From contig CAIYYW010000327.1 in assembly GCA_903930515.1 (NCBI GenBank), positions 1-10,799 of the forward strand: a stretch of 10,799 nt of DNA, read 5' to 3'. Made by a program: the position numbers and the translations under genes. Origin of the DNA: an uncultured delta proteobacterium (GTDB taxonomy: Bacteria > RBG-13-61-14 > DRUE01). Numbering within the stretch: position 1 is the first letter of the stretch; each line of letters begins with the position of its first letter. Below the pieces are notes generated by a model that saw nothing but the letters and a program-made list of their open reading frames with translations, did no database searches and was not told the DNA's origin. This document shows, in pieces, positions 6,846-10,799 of this stretch.

Positions 6846-6911
6846 TTCGCCTCCACATTGAAGAAGCGGCCGGTGAACCGGTCATCAAACACTTGGGAGG
6901 TTATTGACTTT
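6846..6911 (+). pseudogene. Relic of the 3' end of a second GH29 gene (dispersed repeat copy)
   Basis: The 66 bases match 2427-2492 at 62 positions without gaps. Read in the same frame (6848-6907) they encode RLHIEEAAGEPVIKHLGGY and a TGA at the corresponding place. Against the intact gene, two differences are silent third-position changes (CCT/CCG, AAG/AAA) and two change residues (Phe to Leu, Val to Gly). Immediately upstream the similarity stops and the frame meets a TGA at 6836-6838, so nothing larger can be expressed. It lies between the SDR stop and the 3' end of the convergent GMC gene. It is best read as the leftover end of a second, diverged GH29 gene removed by deletion or replacement; a copied fragment is the alternative. 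Confidence 0.75.
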
Positions 6912-6993
6912 TGTTTCCTGCGCCGTCATTCGTCTTTGCTTCTCGGCGAGTTTGGGGCTACGGCGGACAAACCGTTGACCGTGCACCATATTT

Positions 6994-8685
6994 CTAGGCC
7001 GGTTTAACTTTCGCGATGAAATCATCCGCGATCTTCCGGGCCACAACCATTATGGACATGGCGCAGTTGACCCCGACCGTGGTCGGGAAGGATGATCCGT
7101 CTCCCACCCAGAGGCCTTTGAGGTCATGACATTCTCCGGTGTCGTCGGCAAAGGATGAGGTCCGGTCCGCACCCATAATCGCGCCGCCGAAATGATGACC
7201 GGAATATAAATTAGCCTGCTTGACCATAAACCCCTTGCGCTTGCCGTTTTGGAACCGGTATTTGAAAATTTCGTCCAACTGGTTGGGCGACTTGAGGGTC
7301 AGCCCGGGCAGGGCGGTGCGGATTTCCCGGGCGCCGGCGCGGAAAAAGACCCGGCCGATCACCCAGGTGGCAAAGGTCATTGCTTCATTGTCGCGCTCGG
7401 AAATGTCAATCTTAATATCGTCCTCTGTGATCCGGCCGTAGGCATCGCTCTTGATAATCGCCTCAATCCCGGACCAATGGTTCAAGTCCTTCATCACCGC
7501 CAGAAGCTCCTTGCCCGCGCCGGGCAAAATATTGGCCATTCCCCAGGGGAGCGAGAGGGCGCTTTCGCAGAGGAACCCGTGCTTGTCCTTGTCATAGTAG
7601 GGTTCGTTCCGGAAGATGTCGGCGTAGTGGTAAATCTCGGTGGAATCGTTGATCCCGTCCCAGCCGCGGATTTCAATATTTTGCGGGAACCGCGCCATAT
7701 TCATCGAGCCGGGCTGGGTGGAAAACTTTGTCCCGACCACTCCGTTCGGGTTGATTTTGCTCTTGAGCAGGATCCGGCTGGTCGCGACCGGCCCCGCGGC
7801 CATCACCACATTATGGGAATGGACCGTGAGGCTCCGGTAATCCAACCCGCCTTTGCGCGGGGCAGGGGCCTTGGCGTCCACCACCCGGGCCGTGACCGTG
7901 AATTTCGCAAGCGCGCCGTTTTTGCGGCTGGCAAGTTCGCGCAAAAGATCATCCTTGGCCGATCCCGAGGCGGCCTTGAGCTTTTCCGAATACGGATAGT
8001 CGGCTTCGGTCGGGAAATTTATTTTCACACGGTCCGCCTCGGCCCCGCAATAGACCTCGGTCTTGAACTTATGAGACCAGGTCAGGAAGGTATTGGCCGC
8101 GTCTTGTTTCACGCCGTAATGACATCCCTGGGTGCAGTTTCCGCAGCGGAAACAGAAATCCACCGGCCGGTCCGAGGATTTCCAGCGGATCCCCTCTCGC
8201 TGTGCTCCGATCGCCAGGATCTGGTTGCAGCGGTTATGATGCTCCATCGCCACCGGCTTCACCGAAAGCAGTTTGTTCAGTTCCGCCTGGTAGGCTTCCA
8301 GCTTCGGGTTCTTCTCCGGGTCAAACGATTTCAAGCCCAGCTTCACCCAGTCCTCCATCACCACCTTGGGCAAATCCCAGGTAACGCTTTCCGAGGCAAC
8401 CGTGCCCCCGCCGTAGCACTGGCCGGCGATCAGGGAAACCCGCGAATATTCTCCGGTGGCCGGGGTGAAAATGGTGGGAGCCTCAATCCGGGTGAGCATA
8501 TACAATTCCTTCCGGCCCAGCTCCGCCGGCGGATAGTAACCCCCTTTTTCCAAAACCACCACGGAAAAGCCGGCCCTTGCCAGGTAATAGGCCATGGCGC
8601 CCCCGCCCGCTCCGCTTCCGATGATGCAGACATCCACCGGGCCAACCGTTTTACTTTGGGTCAGATCCTGGTATTGGATAATCAT
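6994..8685 (-). CDS. GMC-family flavin oxidoreductase (large subunit of a gluconate-2-dehydrogenase-type complex)
   Basis: A 563-residue FAD enzyme expected to oxidise a hydroxyl group on an alcohol, sugar or sterol. Near the N-terminus, VDVCIIGSGAGGG (17-29) is the FAD dinucleotide fold and VVLEKGG (43-49) its second strand. AAGPVATSRILL (296-307) is the usual GMC middle motif. The C-terminal catalytic pair is His497 in HHFGGAIMG (matching HxxGxxxMG) and Asn540 in TVGVNCAMSI; WVGDGSSFPT (526-535) binds FAD. At 178-188 the sequence CFRCGNCTQGC gives a C-x2-C-x2-C-x3-C cluster followed by HYGVKQ, like the Cys-rich segment of long-chain-alcohol-oxidase-like GMC proteins. It has no signal peptide; its start overlaps the stop of the upstream Tat-signal gene (ATGA, 8682-8685), and AAGGAGGAG (8688-8696) is its ribosome site. 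Co-export with that small subunit is therefore likely. The substrate is unknown. Confidence 0.9.
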   Translation of the reverse strand: MIIQYQDLTQSKTVGPVDVCIIGSGAGGGAMAYYLARAGFSVVVLEKGGYYPPAELGRKELYMLTRIEAPTIFTPATGEYSRVSLIAGQCYGGGTVASESVTWDLPKVVMEDWVKLGLKSFDPEKNPKLEAYQAELNKLLSVKPVAMEHHNRCNQILAIGAQREGIRWKSSDRPVDFCFRCGNCTQGCHYGVKQDAANTFLTWSHKFKTEVYCGAEADRVKINFPTEADYPYSEKLKAASGSAKDDLLRELASRKNGALAKFTVTARVVDAKAPAPRKGGLDYRSLTVHSHNVVMAAGPVATSRILLKSKINPNGVVGTKFSTQPGSMNMARFPQNIEIRGWDGINDSTEIYHYADIFRNEPYYDKDKHGFLCESALSLPWGMANILPGAGKELLAVMKDLNHWSGIEAIIKSDAYGRITEDDIKIDISERDNEAMTFATWVIGRVFFRAGAREIRTALPGLTLKSPNQLDEIFKYRFQNGKRKGFMVKQANLYSGHHFGGAIMGADRTSSFADDTGECHDLKGLWVGDGSSFPTTVGVNCAMSIMVVARKIADDFIAKVKPA

Positions 8686-9233
8686 AACTCCTCCTTGATC
8701 CGGTCAACCAATAAACTAGGATCAAGCTGAGGCTCCTTTTCAGGCGGGAACCAATTATCCGGTTTGGGACCGCCGTAACCGATCCTGGGCCAGACAATCC
8801 TTTTCTCCGGAGATGTCTCGGCCTCACCGTTGGCGTCGCTGTAATAGCCGAGGGCGCAGAGCATTTTCTTGAAGCTGAGGATGTCCTCGGCGGTGGCCGG
8901 GGCAAGCTTGGAAATGACTCCGACCAGAGGGTCCGCGATCCGGATCAGGCGCAGATACCGGAGCATCACTAAAAAATCCGGAGACGGGTTCTGGGCGAAA
9001 AACCGGTCCAAATTCAGCGCCACATCAATTTGTCCGTTCAAGACCGGCTCGTCCGGAATGATCTCCTGGGCGAACTTGCTGATCAGCCTGTATTCCGAGG
9101 GGGTGAGAAATTTCAACGCCGGAGCCAAGGCAGTCGCCGCGAAACCCTTCCGGCCGGCCAAACTCCACGGCCCGACCATTGCTCCCAGCGCGATCCCGCT
9201 CCCTTTGAGGAATTCCCTTCTCGTGACCGCCAT
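8682..9233 (-). CDS. Tat-exported gluconate 2-dehydrogenase subunit 3-like small subunit
   Basis: A 183-residue protein with a textbook twin-arginine signal (TRREFLKGSG, 4-13) followed by a hydrophobic stretch (IALGAMVGPWSLAG). The mature part has LTPSEYRLISKFAQEIIPDEP (about 43-63) and a helical middle, typical of the small gamma subunit of gluconate 2-dehydrogenase-type complexes. That subunit accompanies a GMC flavoprotein and carries the only Tat signal for the pair. The ATG at 9231-9233 is supported by AAAGGAGT (9240-9247) six bases upstream. It overlaps the GMC gene by four bases, so equimolar production is likely. The cytochrome c subunit found in the classical three-subunit complex is not in the window, so the electron acceptor is unknown. 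No confident promoter was found in the 116 bases before it. Confidence 0.85.
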   Translation of the reverse strand: MAVTRREFLKGSGIALGAMVGPWSLAGRKGFAATALAPALKFLTPSEYRLISKFAQEIIPDEPVLNGQIDVALNLDRFFAQNPSPDFLVMLRYLRLIRIADPLVGVISKLAPATAEDILSFKKMLCALGYYSDANGEAETSPEKRIVWPRIGYGGPKPDNWFPPEKEPQLDPSLLVDRIKEEL

Positions 9234-9349
9234 TGGCTTACTCCTTTCCTTGGCCTGCGATATTTTAAATTAGCACAACTGATCGGTGGCCGCATTTTTC
9301 TGGACGTCCGGCCTTGCCCCCTGCTTTCAATCTCAATCCCGGTTTGAAG

Positions 9350-10799
9350 CTACTCCTTCTGATAAAGAGCCGCGGAGAAATATTTCAGGTCCGGGAACAA
9401 ATATTGATAAATCCCCGCCCAGCTCAACTCCTCTTTCCATTCTTGCTTGAGCCGATAGCCGAGTTTTCCCTGCTTGAGCAAAAAGAAGCCCTTACGCTCC
9501 GGGCTGTTCAATTCCGGGTTGTCCAGATATGCCAGGTAAGAGGTCTGATGGATCAGGATTTGGAAGGGCCGGTTTTGCCTAATCCATTTTTCCGTGAGCA
9601 GGAACTGGGGCTGGAACTGGAAATCCAGCAGGTAATTGGAATCGGCCAGGGGCCGGTACGGGAAAAAGGCCGAGATTTTTTCTTTGCCCCGTAATTGCTT
9701 GCGGGCTGAATCCAGGCTTTGATAAACCACCCCGGCCTGGACCTGGTTGATCTCCCGCAGGCCATAGATATTAAATACCGCTGAAGCCAAAACTAAAATC
9801 ATCCCTGCGGCCAGATGGAGAACCTTCTTGCTCAGCAGCCGGTCAAGGGCGATCCCGGCCAATGCCGCGAAGAATGGGGTAAAGGGGAGATACAGGTGCG
9901 GATATCCGAGCCGGCTGATCGCGGCCCAGCCGACAAAGAAAACCAGGGGATATGACAGGAATAGCCGGAAGCCCGGCTTGCCCAGGGCCTTGGCGCATCC
10001 CCGGAATCCAAAAAGGGAGATCAGGTATCCGATGATCCCGAACGCGAACGGGAACGCGCAGAAAATCTGGAACAGGATCGGCCATTGATACCAGTGGCTG
10101 AAAGAGGCCTTGAGCAGGGGATGGCCGGCGGATTGGATCGCCATTTCCAGGATCAGGTCTTTCAGGGAGTTGACCGGGTGGAAAAACTGGAACGGGCTTA
10201 AGAGGAAAAAGACGATCAATCCCAGGGCCAGGCTTATTCCGAGTTCTTTTTTGAACATAGCTTTTTTCAGGCTCAGGGATGGTTGACGCAAGCGATGCGC
10301 GTAGAGCAGAGGGACCAGAGCGAAGAAATGGAACTTGGCCGCGAGACAAATCCCGAGCGCGAATCCGGCGATATAATAATCCCGGGTCCTTCCCTGTTCC
10401 AGGATCCCGAAGCAGCCGATCAAAAGCATCAGCAGGCTCAGGAGCAGGAAGCTGTCATTCTTGAAAACCGAGCCGGCAAAGAGCCAGGCCGGGCTGAAGG
10501 CTAAAAACAGGGATCCGATCAATGCCGGCCTTTCCCCGATCCGTTTTCGGAACAGAAGGTAGAACAGCCAGAGGCTGAAAATCCCGGCCAGCAGGCTGGT
10601 CCATCTGCCCAGGTAAAAAATGCTCTCCTGGCTCAGGGATGGATGCGCGAGCAGGTATTTGAAGTCGGAGAAAGTTTGCAGATGAATCAGGGTTTTGACA
10701 TTATAAAACAGGTTGGCGGGATAGATGATCAAGGCCAGGACCAGGAGGATCAGGCCCGGGTATTTATATAAAGCCGGAGCCTGGAAATTTCCCGAAGCC
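9350..10799 (-). CDS. Polytopic membrane glycosyltransferase, GT39/ArnT/PMT-like (partial, N-terminus outside window)
   Basis: The minus-strand frame is open to the right edge; the TTG at 10732 is not the start, because another 22 in-frame codons (ending LYKYPGLILLVLA) precede it. About 482 residues are visible. There are some ten hydrophobic segments, including one at FSLWLFYLLF and one at YLPFTPFFAALAGIAL, followed by a soluble tail of about 130 residues. Landmarks of the GT-C fold are a YPPL-like KYPGL near the edge, YLGRWTSLLAG after it, and the YLPFTPFFAALAG segment resembling the RYxxPxxP motif near the last helices. Such enzymes transfer a sugar from a polyprenyl-phosphate donor to protein, lipid A or another acceptor on the outer face of the inner membrane. 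The catalytic acidic residue normally lies in the first loop, outside the window, so activity cannot be judged. It is codirectional with the downstream dehydrogenase genes but separated by 116 bases, and no functional link is evident. Confidence 0.75.
   Translation of the reverse strand, partial: ASGNFQAPALYKYPGLILLVLALIIYPANLFYNVKTLIHLQTFSDFKYLLAHPSLSQESIFYLGRWTSLLAGIFSLWLFYLLFRKRIGERPALIGSLFLAFSPAWLFAGSVFKNDSFLLLSLLMLLIGCFGILEQGRTRDYYIAGFALGICLAAKFHFFALVPLLYAHRLRQPSLSLKKAMFKKELGISLALGLIVFFLLSPFQFFHPVNSLKDLILEMAIQSAGHPLLKASFSHWYQWPILFQIFCAFPFAFGIIGYLISLFGFRGCAKALGKPGFRLFLSYPLVFFVGWAAISRLGYPHLYLPFTPFFAALAGIALDRLLSKKVLHLAAGMILVLASAVFNIYGLREINQVQAGVVYQSLDSARKQLRGKEKISAFFPYRPLADSNYLLDFQFQPQFLLTEKWIRQNRPFQILIHQTSYLAYLDNPELNSPERKGFFLLKQGKLGYRLKQEWKEELSWAGIYQYLFPDLKYFSAALYQKE

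Noticed and set aside
7249-8730. 493-codon open frame on the plus strand
   Set aside because: Antisense shadow of the GMC oxidoreductase, with no recognisable motifs. The matching length with the other antisense frame is coincidence.
9234-9349. Promoter for the minus-strand dehydrogenase genes
   Set aside because: AT-rich candidates for a -10 element exist around 9260-9275 on the minus strand, but none has an acceptable -35 element at 16-18 bases.

Overview
The window is moderately GC-rich bacterial DNA. It has strong Shine-Dalgarno sites, two well-formed sigma70-type promoters, Tat and Sec export signals, and tightly packed genes. The gene content (an elongated acyl-CoA dehydrogenase, a crotonase, an SDR, a Tat-exported GMC dehydrogenase pair, a GH29 fucosidase and a GT39-like membrane glycosyltransferase) suits an environmental, probably Gram-negative bacterium with broad carbohydrate and lipid metabolism. 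The sequence alone does not identify the phylum. No rRNA, tRNA, CRISPR array, transposase or phage gene was seen.

Layout, left to right. (1) 1-749: the C-terminal part of an acyl-CoA dehydrogenase, cut by the left edge. (2) 750-1108: non-coding or nearly so, ending in a good promoter. (3) 1109-2488: a Tat-exported alpha-L-fucosidase-like GH29 enzyme. (4) 2489-2789: a leader region with a second, very good promoter. (5) 2790-4796: a Sec-exported phosphodiesterase/phosphatase of the alkaline phosphatase superfamily with an Ig-like N-terminal domain. (6) 4973-6798: a two-gene operon of an unusually long enoyl-CoA hydratase/isomerase-family protein and an SDR, overlapping by one base. (7) 6846-6911: a short relic matching the last codons of the GH29 gene. 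(8) On the minus strand, 6994-9233: a GMC flavin oxidoreductase and its Tat-signal-bearing gluconate-2-dehydrogenase subunit-3-like partner, overlapping by four bases. (9) Further upstream on the minus strand, 9350-10799: a polytopic GT39/ArnT-like glycosyltransferase cut by the right edge.

Two functional themes stand out. One is extracytoplasmic hydrolysis and oxidation: exported GH29, exported phosphodiesterase and exported GMC dehydrogenase. The other is acyl-CoA chemistry: acyl-CoA dehydrogenase, crotonase and SDR, which resemble dehydrogenation, hydration and hydroxy-oxidation steps. A link in which the GMC enzyme oxidises an alcohol or sterol outside the cytoplasm and the product then enters the acyl-CoA enzymes is possible but is only inference. 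The most distinctive sequence observations are the GH29 3'-end relic about 4.4 kb from the intact gene, the 43-residue expansion between the two oxyanion-hole elements of the crotonase, and the C-x2-C-x2-C-x3-C cluster in the GMC enzyme. I see no convincing wholly new multi-gene system.
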